A DNA stretch of 64,000 bases from Litsea cubeba (GCA_012931725.1 CM022951.1:21539457-21603456); one strand, 5' to 3'. Shown: positions 12,921 to 25,364, counted from the stretch's first letter. Translations and numbers: made by a program. The notes: a model not told the origin generated them from the letters alone.

Positions 12921-13383
12921 TTACAAATATAAGCCCACATTAATCACAAAAATACCTGCCAATAATTTACAAAGATCCATCTTTGCATATTTTTCACACA
13001 TCTAACAAATTAATCTATAGAAGTACATCGATAACAGTAAATATATAAAACTCAACAAATAAATAATATTTATTCAACATCAATAAAAATCCCATGCTCC
13101 CATGCTAATACTTACAGATGATCCTTACAATTGATCTACAAAGGTAAATGTACAATTCAGATAGGATGAGTAGTAAATAGGAACCAAAATAGATCACATG
13201 AACAGAAGAACTAACACATCACATGAACAGAAGCAAAATTGAAAGAGGGGAAAAAAAAGCATGTCATCTACATAAAGAAAAATATTAGATCAGCATAAAT
13301 GGTGGATAAGTTTACTTTAAAAAAAAGTGAAGTTATATGCTAATCCAGCATATTTTTCAAGAACAGCAAAGGGCAAGCCATAC

Positions 13384-13508
13384 GCATCAAGGAATAATCC
13401 AGCATCACCAAGGCACTTCACTTTGGTATTTTTTGGAAATAATTCCCGAAACTCATCACAGTGCAGTATGAATGCTAATCCCCCAGCCGAGCATCCAGAA
13501 AGAAGAGC
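13384..13508 (-). pseudogene. Captured exon of a pectin acetylesterase (Notum/PAE family)
   Basis: The minus strand encodes ALLSGCSAGGLAFILH, then CDEFRELFPKNTKVKC and LGDAGLFLDA, an uninterrupted exon. GCSAGG is the nucleophile-serine motif of plant pectin acetylesterases, secreted cell-wall enzymes that remove acetyl groups from pectin. The exon keeps its splice sites: acceptor 'gatgtttcag' before it and donor 'gtatgg' after it. It was therefore copied from genomic DNA, not from mRNA. Other exons (transit/signal region, catalytic Asp and His) were not found, so this is a fragment carried inside the CACTA element, not a gene. Confidence 0.85.
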
Positions 13509-14232
13509 CTGAAACATCTTTGGGGTTGTTGGGTGCCTGGTTGTTGATTGATTCATAAGGGGTTATTTAGACACCTGTGAGTCTGCAGATCTACTTTGGC
13601 TTCAACCTGTTTTAAGGACTGACAATATTTTAATTTGACCCAGCTTTCATCTTACTAGCAGATGAGGCAGTCCTTGATAGGGGGTGAAAACAAAAACAAA
13701 ACTGATCCCAAAACTTAAAAGACTCGTAGAAAGCCCTAACATCTCATTGGGAAAAAGTACGTCCATATCACATGCATGCATGCCATTCACAGGTAAAGGG
13801 AGCATACCACTAACATTTTTTGGACTAAATTAATAAAGGTGTACAGCATAGAGGGTGTGCGGTGTACATTTCCTGAAACAAACCTAAGACTTACCTTCTT
13901 GAGATTTCTACAGCTTTTATGTCATAAAAAATGCTTCTTTAAATTGTAGAGAGGCTGCAGAAATGGTACATAAATTGCACCTGCAGGCAAGTGAGAAATG
14001 GGTTTTATTTGGCCCCTTTCTCCACAAGCACCAGCCTTTATTCTGTAATCAGCTTCTTGGGATCATGAGCATCATGAGAAGCAAATTGGAGGGGGAGATC
14101 ACAGAAAGGAATCAATGTGTAGCCTATGCTCTGAATACCAGATTGTGACATGTCCTGTCACAATGGTAGGGACAGTCGATTGCTTTAGCCGTAGATCGCT
14201 CAAAATACCAGTCCCCGACTGACCGTGCAATT

Positions 14233-15235
14233 CCCTGCATTTGATATTAGTCAATTACACCAAAATTAGACAAGCGCATGAAACCAAAGAAAAGAAAAGG
14301 GGGCAAACTTGAATGATTGTTTCAAGCGCATGAAACCAAAGAAAAGAAAAGGGGGCAATTCCCTGCATTTGATATTAGTCAATTACACCAAAATTAGACA
14401 AGCGCATGACACTTGAATAATTATTGGAAAGTCAATGAGATTCACAGATGGGACTAAACTTATCATAAAATCCTCGATATAATTATTGGAAACACGCTCT
14501 TATCATAAAATCAATAGACAAATCCCTTCACACATTCAATCCTCGATCTATTTTTTCTAGTCAATGGAATACAATTAAATATAAGAGCTATGTAGAAAGA
14601 AAGGATAGATTGGAATGGAAAAACATAATTCATGTACCCAACCCCAACGTACTTGGGACAAAGCGCTAATGATGGTTATAATGATGATGATGTAGCAGAA
14701 GAATATAGCTTCTATGGTGCCATAATATTGACACAACATGAACTTCTCCACTCCCCTGAATTCATCACTCTTTCCTGTCCAGCATGAGACGTTTTTTGTT
14801 TTATGTCTATTTGATCAGAATAGAATGTACCTTGCTTTTGTGAGCATTGTTTCCTATTTGCAGTTTTTTGGCTTCATTAGTTTTGACCTTGAACGTGCTA
14901 TCTTGAAAAAGGATGGATCCGGAAATCGTTTCAAACAAGTACCGGCACCATCATTGTCAAACCTGCAACGTAAAATCAAAAGGTTTTCAGCATCTTCATA
15001 TCTTCGAGGAAGAAAAATAAGAAATTCAATAGTTCTTGGTTGTCAAGTAAGAACAAACATGGGGGATGACAGCATTCTTCATAGGATTCAATAATAAACC
15101 TTGGAGCATCATTGTGGTAATAAGAAATTCAATAGTTCTTATTGTCAAGTAAGAACAAATGTGGGGGATGGTAGAACAAACGTGGGGGATGGTCGTAATT
15201 TTCATGGGATTCCATAGCAAAACATGGAGCATCAC
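14233..15235. repeat. Local duplications inside the CACTA element
   Basis: 'Ccctgcatttgatattagtc' recurs at about 14234 and 14362, and 'aaaccaaagaaaagaaaagg' at about 14280 and 14332. A second pair of ~110 bp units at 15030-15120 and 15125-15235 shares 'gtcaagtaagaacaaa' and 'gtgggggatg'. Exon-like sequence at 15250-15460 ('acttcaccaag' next to a possible splice site) could not be assigned to a family on either strand. Confidence 0.5.
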
Positions 15236-15479
15236 TGTGCAGAACTAGGTGATTCTGTTTGATATGAATGTTAGGAAGCCAATCTGAACCTATAAAGCAA
15301 CCATTCTGTATCAAAGAATTGATTTGTGCAATAGATAGAATTTTACAAAATTGTATCATGATAGGTTTCTGCAAAACCAAAGCGAATTTCACAAGCCATT
15401 GGAGAATTGCCAAAAACAAACGTAAACATCTCCAATTACCAAACTTTACCAAGGTGAGGTCATATTTGATTTAGCACTT

Positions 15480-18400
15480 ACCAAAGTTAGCATCCCATCC
15501 AAATAAATAAATGGCCCTGTTTCTGATTTTGATTCCCAACTGTTGAGTACTTTTCAGAATTACTTCCATCAAGATCCAACCTGCATGCATGTTCACCATC
15601 TCAAAACCCAAGCAGAATGGGTGCATCCACTGTCCTGAGTAAGAAAATAAATGAAAAATAAGGACGGAGAATTAAAGGCCAGAAATATTCAAATGTCATC
15701 TTGAAACCGGATGCCAACATATAAAACGTACTTGAGCAAAAAAGATGCCAACATATAAGTTCTCAAATGCTTAGAAGATAAAAATGTCCAACAGCTAAAG
15801 TAAGCGCTTGCAGTTACAGAATTTAAAGCAGTGAAGAACTGAAACTGTAACCATTATGACCTTTGATTCAATGAAGTTCAAATAGAATTCCATATAGCTC
15901 AAGATTCAAGAACTAGAAAAGCCCCACACTCATACTAACAATTTTTTTTTTGAATGGTTACTCATACCAACATTCCTTTCTTAATATGGACTTGACAGAA
16001 CTAAATAATGCAGTAACCATCCTAGCTAAATCTGAAAAGACTTTTTTCGTTGGGAGATAAGGGCCTGTTTGGAAGCACGAGCATGTTAAATTGCAATGCA
16101 AATGCAAGACAAGAATAAGAATCTATAAACATGTGCGGAAGTACGAATCAACTTCAACACATACCAAACCAACAACTTGAAGCAAAGGCATATATAATTT
16201 TGTTACATGGCTGCTGCTTCTTTGCAATTTTGGTAGACAGTGGCTACTTCAAGGGTAGCCAACCTCCTTAGTCAGTTCAAGTAACACAAGGAAAACAAAT
16301 GCATTATCCATTAAAAAAAAAAACAGACATTAAATAAACCATCCATCACTTCCTACAAGTTAGCAATAGTCCATGACTCCTCACACCACCAGTAACAGAA
16401 GTAGCCAATATGTTGGCAACAGGCCAAACAGCTCACCCACTAATAACTGCACAAACACAAACATGGAAAAATCACACCGTAACTCCATAACAAACAAAAT
16501 CACAACTTTCCTAACCAAACAGAACAAAAACAGAACACGGATCAAGCACTGGTGGTACTAAAAAAAATTCCTCTTGCATATACAAAACCAACATCTTATT
16601 CATGTTCCCATGTGCTTTGTATGTGGCCAAACCAAAGAAGATATGCACAAAATGTCACAAGGCAACTTTTATAAATAAAATAGTAAAAAAATACAAATCC
16701 TATCCATGTCATTGGGCAACAACACAGTTTAAATAGTCATATTATCCTATAAATGGTAATTCTTATCTATAACAAATGAAAAAGACACATTCAATCATAT
16801 TGCAAGAGAAAACTAGTACTCAAAGCCGTACTAATGGGGGAGGATATTTACACTCAATATCATCTCAACAGATCTTCTTTTCTTTTTTAACAGAACTCAT
16901 TTCCTTTACGACATTTTGTAGATAGAATAGAACAAGGCCCTACAAAGGCCACCTATATCATATAGACTTCTATTTTTTTATGCACATATATTTCATCCTA
17001 AGATGTGAACAAGATGATTCAAGTTCACCTCAGAAAACCACTTCACTCATAAAAGGCAAAACAGATGGCATCCAAACTGTACCTTAAACAAGAGACCTTT
17101 CCAATTTGGTTGAAACTTGAAATATCATATAGAAGGGCAACAAGGCTCCACCATTTATTTCTCCAAACATTTTAGTTGAATAGGAACTTGGTTTTGCACA
17201 ATTATTTCCTAAATAAAAAGTTTAAAAAAATAATAGCAATGAGAATAATAATAACAACAGAAAAAGGAGAACCAAAACTTCACAATGAAAGAGTGATGGT
17301 GCTGTGAACTTACCTTTTGTAAACTGGTCCACTCAAGCTCTTTTTTACGATCTTACAAGTAGCCTATGCAAATTTATTGTCAAAGAAAAATTCCATGTGA
17401 ATGTGATTTCTTATAGACAAATTAAATGATTGCATAACCTTATAGACGAAGCTAAATTGAGCATGATAAATTATGGCAGAATTTCAAATGCAAGCATACA
17501 AACAATAGGAAACACTTTAAAAAAAAAAAGTCCTAGAAGATCAAGCATGAACTTTAGCTGTAGCGAGAACAATAGTTTCTAAAGTTGCAATAGAGAGGTG
17601 ACAGAATGAACTGGTTGAGACATTTCATCAAACACTCTGTGGGCAGATGAGATTGAATTCCATCTTATGCAACAAAGACAAAAAGATGCGGGGTTTTTGT
17701 TTTCAATCTCTATCCCTCTTTTTGGCCTTGCATATCATTAAACAAAGCGAGACATCATCTCTTTTTTGAGTTCGTAAGTCAACTTCCAGTCAACAATAAA
17801 AAGACCCTAATCTCAGATTCAATATCACCAAATCCAAATCAAAATAATTGGAAAAAAATCAACAAACTAAGAAATCTCGATCAATTTCAGTAAAATCTGA
17901 ACGAAAAAAAAACAAGACATTTACAATCAACAAAGAGATCTTGAGAGGAAAAAAAAAACATCTTCTTTTGCAGATGGAGAGTAGAGAAACCCTATAAAAA
18001 AATCAAATATTTTAACTTTCCACAAAAGACAGCAACAAAAGATTTATTTTACCAAATTAACAATGGGAAAAGATAAAAAAGATCCCATTTATTTTAAAGA
18101 AAGAAAGTTTCCAAATATATGACCTTCCCATCTAAAGCAAATTAAACTACTTAACACAGTATGATTCATTTTCCATCCCAATCCCTCAGAGCAATAAAAC
18201 TATCAGCACTCTCTGCAAAATACAAACTTTAATAATAAAAGGATTCATCTAGAGTTCCTAGCCACATCTATAAAGCCATCAACAGGAAACGGTCGAGAGA
18301 TTCAAAAGCTAATACCAAACAGATCCATGCATCATTGATCATACAAAAAGAATGATATAAAAAATAGATATATATATATATAGAGAGAGAGAGAGGTATT

Positions 18401-19440
18401 ACTGTCAAGATAGCTTGCAAGAGAGGTAGAGAGAAAGATATCTTCCGGTCCAGCCCAAGACATTGAAGCCTTCTACCCTGGTCGGATATCAAAAATCACC
18501 GAAAAATCTTCTGAAACCAAATCAAATGGCATTGGCAGCTCAAACTCCACTCTTCTGCACCAGATCAAAACCCTATAACAAAAAGAACAACAGCAGTAAA
18601 ACTCAATAGAACAAACCTCGATCCAAGAGAACCGTAATTCGAGACAAAATACGAAACCCTAGAGCTGAAATCCTCGGATCGAAAAGGATTTTTACTTCGA
18701 GGGAATGAGAAAGAAAAAAAGGAAACTTTGAAATCCAATCGTGTCCACGCCTTGTATTAGGGCTTTTTAGGGGTTTCCAATCTCCCACCTTGTGAAGGAA
18801 AGATGTCCCAGAGTCTTGGTGGTGAAAAGCCTTTTGACCCTCCCAAGAGAGAAAGCTAAGATGAGTGGGAATGGGAATAAATTCAGACAAGTTTCGCTTC
18901 ACAAATACTATTGAAATGGGTAAAAATTTCTCGAAAGAAAATATATCTTTATCGTCTTCATCGTCAAACTATGTTGATCAAAAGAAAATATATGGATCCA
19001 AAAATATCATTCATTCAGATACCCGCCATGGCGACTTAACAATTAACATCCAATTAATGCTTGTTGGGGCAAAAGAACAAGTTTTCACTCCAAAAGTTAT
19101 CTACTCCTAAAGTCTGCAACCTGCCATCCAAATGCAGAGGCAACCCAATACCCAACAGAGGCTAGGGCTCTGTTTGGCAAAATAAGAGAGAGGACTTTCT
19201 CTCTCAAAAGGTGGAAAAGACCACCAATCGGACGAAATTAAAACCAAAACCATTTCTTCATCAATCCTAGAGTTAAATGCAACTGATATGCAGCATTAGC
19301 AAAAAAAGACAAGAAAACAATAAATGCTGAAAATCAAATCACTACATAACCTTACAGATTTCTTACCATCTACGTTTGAGAAAAAGAGAAATAGAATACA
19401 AATAAGAAACAAAGAAAAAGAAATAGAATGCAAGTGTGAA
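15480..19440. other. CACTA interior without recognisable genes
   Basis: About 4 kb of A-rich sequence on the plus strand. A few ORFs of 60-100 codons exist but show no family motif. Short (AT)n and (GA)n tracts lie near 18366-18393. It may contain intron or UTR sequence from captured genes that I cannot identify. Confidence 0.4.
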
Positions 19441-19737
19441 ACCCTAGATTGATTGGGAGAAGGAAGAAGGAAAGTTGAGATGCAATGGAAGTGGTTGCGT
19501 GCAAATATCGGTCATGACGAAAGAAAGAGGCTTAGATTTGTGTCTTGTTCAGATTCATGGAAAAAGAAAAAAAAAAAAAACAAGGGGTTCTGCTGCTGCT
19601 TCTTCTCTCCTTTCTCATCTCTCTTTCTTCCCTCTCCTTCCTATTAGAAAGAGAGAATGTGAGGGAGATGGAGAGAGAGAGAGAGAGAGAGGAATAGAGG
19701 GGGAGAGTAAATGGAGAGAGAGGGAGATGGGGAGAGG

Positions 19738-20156
19738 TGCTGGATGAGTACCTCTCCCGCCGCGTCGACGAAATGCTCGAGTCGGGCATGTTCGAGGAAC
19801 TGGCCGGCTCGTGTCGTGTCGGGATAAGGAAGGCGATTGGCGTGCCGGAGTTCGAGCGATATTTCAAGTGCTTCAACGGGGGGGGGGGGGGGGGGGAGAT
19901 TGGAGGAGGATTCGGCAGGGAGGGTGGTTTATGAGGAAGCGGCGGAGGCAATCAAGAACAACACGTGTCAGCTTGCGGAGAAGCAGGTGTGTAAGATTCA
20001 ACGGCTGAGATCTACCGGGTGGGACATGCATCGGATGAACGCTACCGAGTCGGTTCGGGCCGTTTTAGCGTCCGATAGGGACAGATTCAGGGATTGCTGG
20101 AACCGAGCTTGAAGATAGTGAAACATTTTGTAGATGATGGTTGGTTGATTACCTGA
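19738..20156 (+). pseudogene. Captured C-terminal part of adenylate isopentenyltransferase (IPT)
   Basis: Translated pieces in order: 'LDEYLSRRVDEMLESGMFEE', 'GIRKAIGVPEFERYF', 'YEEAAEAIKNNTCQLAEKQ', 'KIQRLRSTGWDMHRMNATES' and, after a frameshift, LEPSLKIVKHFVDDG, ending at a stop (20154-20156). These are conserved C-terminal blocks of plant ATP/ADP isopentenyltransferases, the first committed enzymes of cytokinin synthesis, in plastids or cytosol. The N-terminal half with the P-loop is absent. A short deletion follows 'ELAG', a run of 19 G at 19878-19896 replaces part of the sequence and shifts the frame, and another shift occurs near 20098. It is non-functional as an enzyme. It lies inside the CACTA element near its right end. 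Confidence 0.88.
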
Positions 20157-20354
20157 ACAGTCGAGATTGAGAGCAGATAGGGATTGGGGGAAAACAATAA
20201 AACCCTTTGATTCTTTTGTCGTGCGAACAAAAAAGGGAACAAATAGGGCTGGGAAAAATGGTGAGAGAGATGGTGCGCGCGCAGGGGAGAGATGAGCGAG
20301 AGAGGGTTCCCGTGTTAAGAGACAGAGCGTGAAGGAGATGGGGGGATATATTTG

Positions 20355-20612
20355 GGGCACACTTTTACCGACGGGTCCACTTATGGCCGCCGCAACAAAC
20401 AATTTGTAGCAACTTGACTGACGGTAAAAATGAAAATTTTCCCGCGAACTCTTGGCGCCATTGATCAGTGTTTTTAGCGACTGACGTAATAAAGGCCGCC
20501 GGTACAAATTTTTTCAAAATTATACTACAACGATGGGTCAAATGTGGCCGCCGCTATACGTATCTTATAACGAGGACTTTTATCGGCCGCCACTATAAGT
20601 CCGCCGCTAAAA
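20355..20612. repeat. Right subterminal repeat array of the CACTA element
   Basis: It carries 'tggccgccgc', 'aaggccgccggtac', 'tggccgccgctat' and 'gtccgccgctaaaaa', the same motif family as the left array. Confidence 0.8.
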
Positions 20613-22030
20613 ATGTATTTTCTTGTAGTGCGGTCAGGTGTCGGTCACTTGTTGGTCGACGAAACAAGTTTCGGTGATCCGTCAATAGAATTGTTTCAAA
20701 AAATACAACCTTTGGAATTCTATCAGTTGGGTTCGACTGACCGAACCCCGTTTGTCAGCTGATTGACCATAGAGCTGTTACAACACTTTTTTTTTTCTAC
20801 ATATTCTCTTCTTCCTTGTTTCTTGATATAAGACTTTTGGAGACCAATCTTGGGGGTTTTCTGAACATCATTCAAACCCAGGATTGGGAACAACTCAAAG
20901 AAGCAAGAGGAGCAACTTGGAAAGACAAAGCTTGGTTTCTATAGTTAAACGTCTTAGTAAGTTTTGCTCTTCTCATATCATTAGTTGCATGCTAGTTTAA
21001 TTTATTGGAAAATCCTTTGTAGCATGATAACTATGAAATGTTGAATCCATTACTCTCTTTCAACCTTTGATCTTTATAGTATTGGATTCTTCATCTTGAT
21101 TCAAACTAAGCTATTCTCCTTTTGATAAATCATGATTTGCCTAAATCTTTGATTTCTATTATAGCATGACTCATTTACTTAGTTGAATCTTTATCTAGTT
21201 GTTTTCATTTCAAGAACTCATAGGAAAACTATTTGGTTTTTGAAAACAACTTTGCTTATGCATCACATGATTAGTCTTAAATAGTTTGATACAACTTGTG
21301 AGCCCTTGATTTTCATGTCATCAACAAGTTAGTATTTATACATGTGATTTGCATTTTACTTCAATTAAACTATCTTTGTGTTTTAAACTTTGAAATGCTT
21401 TAAGCATACATTCTTTAAGTTTTCATTGGAAGCTTGATTGAAGTTTTCACACAAACACTTTGAACTTTCATCTTTGCATTTTATAGAGTGTTATGTGAGT
21501 TTGATTTACACTTTCATATCAGCCTAATTAAGAGGCATTGTATTTACGCTTTAATTGTATCTCATCAAGTGTTTGTATAGACACTTCCTTGAGAAATTAA
21601 ATTCTTGTAAAGGTTATTGCTTAGCATTAGAAAAGCATAAGTGTAAAGGTTAGGAGTGAACCTGAAAACCTAAGAGGTTATTGCTTAACCTAGAAAAAGT
21701 ATAATGTATAGGTTATTGCTAAGCCTGAGAAAAATATTGTGTAAATGTTACTGCTTAGTCTATTGGAAAAGCATAGATAATGAAAATCCGGTGGGGTGTT
21801 GGATCACAAGTCGGTAGTGGATGTACGCATTGAGGCCGAACCACTATAAATCTCCGTGTAATGGTGGATGAGTTGTGTTGATTATCTTTGTTATCTTCAG
21901 CATTTAGTTTTACTATCATCACAAGTGACTAGTTAATTTAAAGAAGTTTAAAATTAGTCATTTTGGTCACTAAGTTCTAGCTCACCCTATTCACCCCCTC
22001 TATGGTTAAGTATCCGGGACTTTCAGTATC

Positions 22031-22330
22031 TTCTTCCATGACGTTAAACATCACTTCGTAGAGAGATAATGTTGAATGGTGCTAACTGCCCTTTCATTGA
22101 GATCAACCCAGTCATCAGCATCATCATCGTTGAAGGCTTATTTGACGGGCCTAACGATGCCACCATGATACCTTGTTGGATCAATATATTCTTCATTCTC
22201 CTTTACCATAAACCAAAGTTGATTTTGCATTTCAAATTCGATACCTGCTGTAATAGTGGTTCCTTTGTTGCCATTGTGAATTCGAATTTGTGCCTCCTGA
22301 ATCACCCCTTTTTTAGCCTGTTAAACAGTC
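22031..22330 (-). pseudogene. Copia gag N-terminal fragment
   Basis: The minus strand reads 'KINFGLW', then 'DDADDWVDLNERAVSTIQHY' and 'MEEDT' after a frameshift. This resembles the start of copia gag (the 'KFDGKNNFSLW ... LDEKALSAI ... VMNEKT' region). It ends exactly where the solo LTR begins (22025), and pol fragments of the same strand lie on the other side at 11585-12080. The insertion therefore probably split one older element. Confidence 0.6.
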
Positions 22331-23411
22331 ACTCTCCTCCGCTAATTTTGTAGATCTCTATCGTTAATTTGCACGATTCTGACTCTGGATGGCTTCGAAA
22401 ATCGCTTTTAAATTCTGTCCGTTAATTTGGTCAAATCTGTCAGTTTGACTACCGCTGACGTCACGGTGACGTCGGTGACGTCAGCTGTGTCTCTGGTGGC
22501 TGGGCTTCCAGCAATCGGGTCAGCTCAGACCCGACCTGTAACTGGCCTGAGACTAGAACCGAATGGAGCAGGTCGTCTTCGATCGTCTTCGATCAGCAAG
22601 AGACACAAGCATGTCTCTATTCTCTGCACCTTTACGACTCCGACTGGGAATGGTCGGAAGGCGGCTGTGGTGATTGGACTGGCGAGGCGACGACAATGAA
22701 GCTCCGGTCGGCGGCGATCGATTTGCAGCGACCAAACCAGACCGGACAGAGAACCAGATTCTCTGCTTCTTCTCTGACGACAATCAAAGACTGATTTAGG
22801 CCCTTCTCGTAGGAACCGATGCACCAACTGAGTCCAATCTGTCCAGATCTCTGATTTTCCTCTAGCGACGATGACTGGGCAGCGACGACACCCAGATCCC
22901 TCTGCAACTTATCTCTGCTTCCGATTTCTCTCTGAAACGACCGGCGGCCCACTTTTCTGGTTTCCAGATCCACTCTGGAAGAAGAATCTGAGATTGAGTC
23001 TCCTTCTCCGGTGACGATCAGCCCAGAGCCCGGAACCCTTCTTCGCTTCTCTTCATCTCGTCTGTGTTTTCCGGTTTCATCACAACATAGAACCTCTCTT
23101 CTCGACCTATGTAACCGAGAACCGTGGGAGAGATCGATCCGTCAATCTCCACCGCCGATCATGTGTACAACCCAACACTAGCTAAACGCAATCAACAATC
23201 AAACAATCTATTTTATTAGTACTAGTTACAAGAATATGCTACCATTTTAGTATAAGAAAATTGGACAACTTGTTAAGGGTATTTTTTACTCTGTAACACT
23301 TAGCATACTCTCTCTCCTATTATCTAAATTTTACTCTCATAGCCTCCCTTTATAAGTTCTCTCAGTGTTTACTCTTATTTGTTTACAAACCTTTTGAGCT
23401 AAAATCTAACA
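22331..23411 (-). mobile_element. Possible leader and 5' LTR of the decayed copia element
   Basis: On the minus strand, 23411-23164 starts TGTTAGATTTTAGC, contains a TATA-like 'ttataaaggg', and ends 'gttgtacaca', which could be a ~250 bp LTR. A GC-rich leader (23163-22340) follows, leading into the gag fragment. No canonical primer binding site is visible after it and no partner LTR was found, so this is tentative. Confidence 0.35.
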
Positions 23412-24149
23412 ATTTATGGTCAAATTAACTCCATCAAAGAATTATTACAGCTTAAGGATGAACAATATGGAATGACAGTGTAGATGGACTTTGTCTTTTC
23501 TAGGATTTGAATTACTAGGGCGATGACTGGGTATTTATTTTTCATGTTCCCTTGATTCAAATTTCATTAAAGGAGAGGTTTTTTTAATGGTTTTTTTTTT
23601 TTTTTTGATATTTGCCTTATATTCTTCATTGTTAACCCCGTTTAATTCTTAAGATTCCTAGAAATCCAAATATTCAATGCCCGTCATTTTTGTGAGAGAA
23701 GAAGACAATTCAAATCAAATTCTTAGGGTATCCACGCCTCTAATCAATTGAAGTGAGAGAGCAATTGAAAGTGACTGATTTCAATTGCTGAAATCAGACA
23801 TCTACAACCAATTGATTTTGACCCTGTAGTCTCTTGATTTTGACCATCCTCCTGTTTATCAGGAGAACGTTTTCTGCAACCATTTCAATCTCCAATTGAT
23901 TTTGAATATAAATGATTATTTTTATTGTTCCATCCGTTTTCTAAAGGGGCATTCGGCAACAGGTCCCTGAACATGTCACTTTATGGCCTTCGGTCCACAA
24001 AAAAAAGTCATAGAGGCAAATGTCCCTCCCACACTTTCTCATACCTGAAATGTCTAGTTTACACTTTCTTTAAATCATAACCCATGATTGGTAGGATATC
24101 CCATTAATAATGGCCAACTAATATTTAATTGCCCACGATTAATGGAATC

Positions 24150-24870
24150 CCCAGATTTTCAAATAAATTCTAAAAACACACAAATAAAATTCAAAATAAC
24201 GAAAATAAATTTTTAAAAATTAAATAATTTTGAAAAATGCAATAAGTTTAAAAATAAGGCAATATATAATCAAATAACGCAAATAAATTTTAAAAGATGC
24301 AAATAAGTTTTAAAATATCCAAATAATTTTCAGAAAATATAAATAAATTTCAAAAGACTCAAATAAATCTCAAAAGATCCAAATAAAATTTCAAAAAATG
24401 CAAATAAATTTAAAATAACGAAAATAAATTTTAAAAAATGTTATAATTTCAAAAAACGTAATAAATTTGAAAAGATACAAATAAATTTCAAAAGACGCAA
24501 ATAAACTTAAAAAACACATTTAGATTTCAAAAAACGTAACTAAATTTGCTAAAAAAACTCAGATAAATTTTTTAAAAAATTCAGATAAATTTACCAAAAA
24601 CACAAAAAAGTATGACAGAAAACAGATAAATTTGAACAACACTCGGATAAATTTGACAAAAACTCAGATAAATTTGAATAAAAATCAGATAAATTTACCA
24701 AAAACTCAGATAAGTTTTGAAAAAAAACTCAGATAGATAGACCAAAAACACAAAGAAATATGAAAGAAAACAGATAAATTTGAACAACACTCAGATTCAT
24801 ATGACAGAAAACAGATAAATTTGAACAAAACTCAGATAAATTTGACACAAAAGAGATAAACAATGCAAAA
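24150..24870. repeat. Degenerate A-rich tandem repeat
   Basis: Irregular units of about 20-25 bp built on 'caaataaatttcaaaaga' in the left half and 'actcagataaatttgac' in the right half. No coding content. Confidence 0.7.
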
Positions 24871-25238
24871 GTGATCACCGGGGGATGTCAGTCCTCCACG
24901 GAATGGCAACGAGTCAGGTCAACTCGACCCGGAACCCAACCTAGACCTGGGCAGAACCTGGCCCAGATCTCTTCTTCCTCTTCGTTCTGGTTCTGGTTTC
25001 TGTAACCAGAATCATCCAAATCTCTTCATTCAACCAGCACGAAAAAGAGAAAAATAAAAGAAATAGACTGCTGATGATTCTACAGTGGTCAAAGTACATG
25101 CTTGACTTGCTCACAGTAGGGATCACTATTGTTATTTTTCATTTATAACTTCCATCAGACAGTCTACAATCAAGGCTTTCTAGACATTCCTCTACATTGG
25201 TCTCCTCTAGTTGATATTCCCTGCATATTTGTCATGAG

Positions 25239-25364
25239 AAAAATTCTCCTATGCTTGAAAATGCATCACTTATCAAACCTCAGATTATTGCAGAGGTGGC
25301 TAAGTTCAGGTCTGGCCTCCATCCACGAGGTGAATCCTGTTTTGCTTGCACAATCACTATAAAG
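25239..25364 (+). pseudogene. Unassigned exon-like ORF with splice borders
   Basis: An open stretch of 42 codons begins after a possible acceptor (catgag) and ends at a good donor (AAAG, then gtaaga). It encodes KNSPMLENASLIKPQIIAEV, then AKFRSGLHPRGESCF and ACTITIK. The composition looks like real protein and not translated repeat. I do not recognise the family and see no neighbouring exons. It may be a captured gene fragment, since similar motifs ('gtggaccgaaggcc' inverted near 23985 and 'gtggaccataggcc' near 25907) lie on both sides like the ends of an element. Confidence 0.35.

Larger units (their letters stand above)
12439..20630 (+). mobile_element. CACTA (En/Spm) transposon carrying host gene fragments
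   Basis: It starts CACTACAAGAAAA and ends TTTTCTTGTAGTG, flanked by the 3 bp target duplication CGG (12436-12438 and 20631-20633); total length 8,192 bp. The inverted match extends inward through TTTTAGCGGC. Subterminal regions are packed with GCCGCCGGTA and GCCGCCGCTA motifs in both orientations, as expected of transposase-binding repeats in this superfamily. No transposase (TnpD-like) frame was found, so the copy is probably non-autonomous. The interior carries an exon of a pectin acetylesterase on the minus strand and a C-terminal isopentenyltransferase fragment on the plus strand. The strand given is nominal. Confidence 0.92.
12087..22025 (+). mobile_element. Solo LTR of a second Sirevirus-like element, split by a CACTA transposon
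   Basis: Once the CACTA element (12439-20630 plus one CGG) is removed, about 1.74 kb remains. Its 3' half matches the minus strand of the LTR at 2075-3999: repeated 'ggttattgcttag', 'aatccggtggggtg', 'ttgaggccgaaccac', and an end in 'ccgggactttca'. No PBS or internal region follows, so it looks like a solo LTR. The 5' end is set at TGTTTTATTC (12087) because this leaves CTATC (12081-12085, one base away) near GTATC (22026-22030), an imperfect 5 bp duplication. Confidence 0.6.

Noticed and set aside
14738..15094. 118-codon plus-strand ORF in the CACTA element
   Set aside because: No recognisable domain, and it runs through a local duplication; kept only as unassigned sequence.
19532..19951. 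139-codon proline/serine-rich minus-strand ORF
   Set aside because: It is the antisense of GA-rich sequence and of the IPT fragment; no domain.
19998..20507. 169-codon minus-strand ORF
   Set aside because: It overlaps the IPT fragment in antisense and runs into the CACTA subterminal repeats; no family resemblance.
22427..22973. Overlapping ORFs of 76-113 codons in GC-rich sequence
   Set aside because: Arg/Ser-rich translations in several frames on both strands, typical of a GC-rich noncoding leader.
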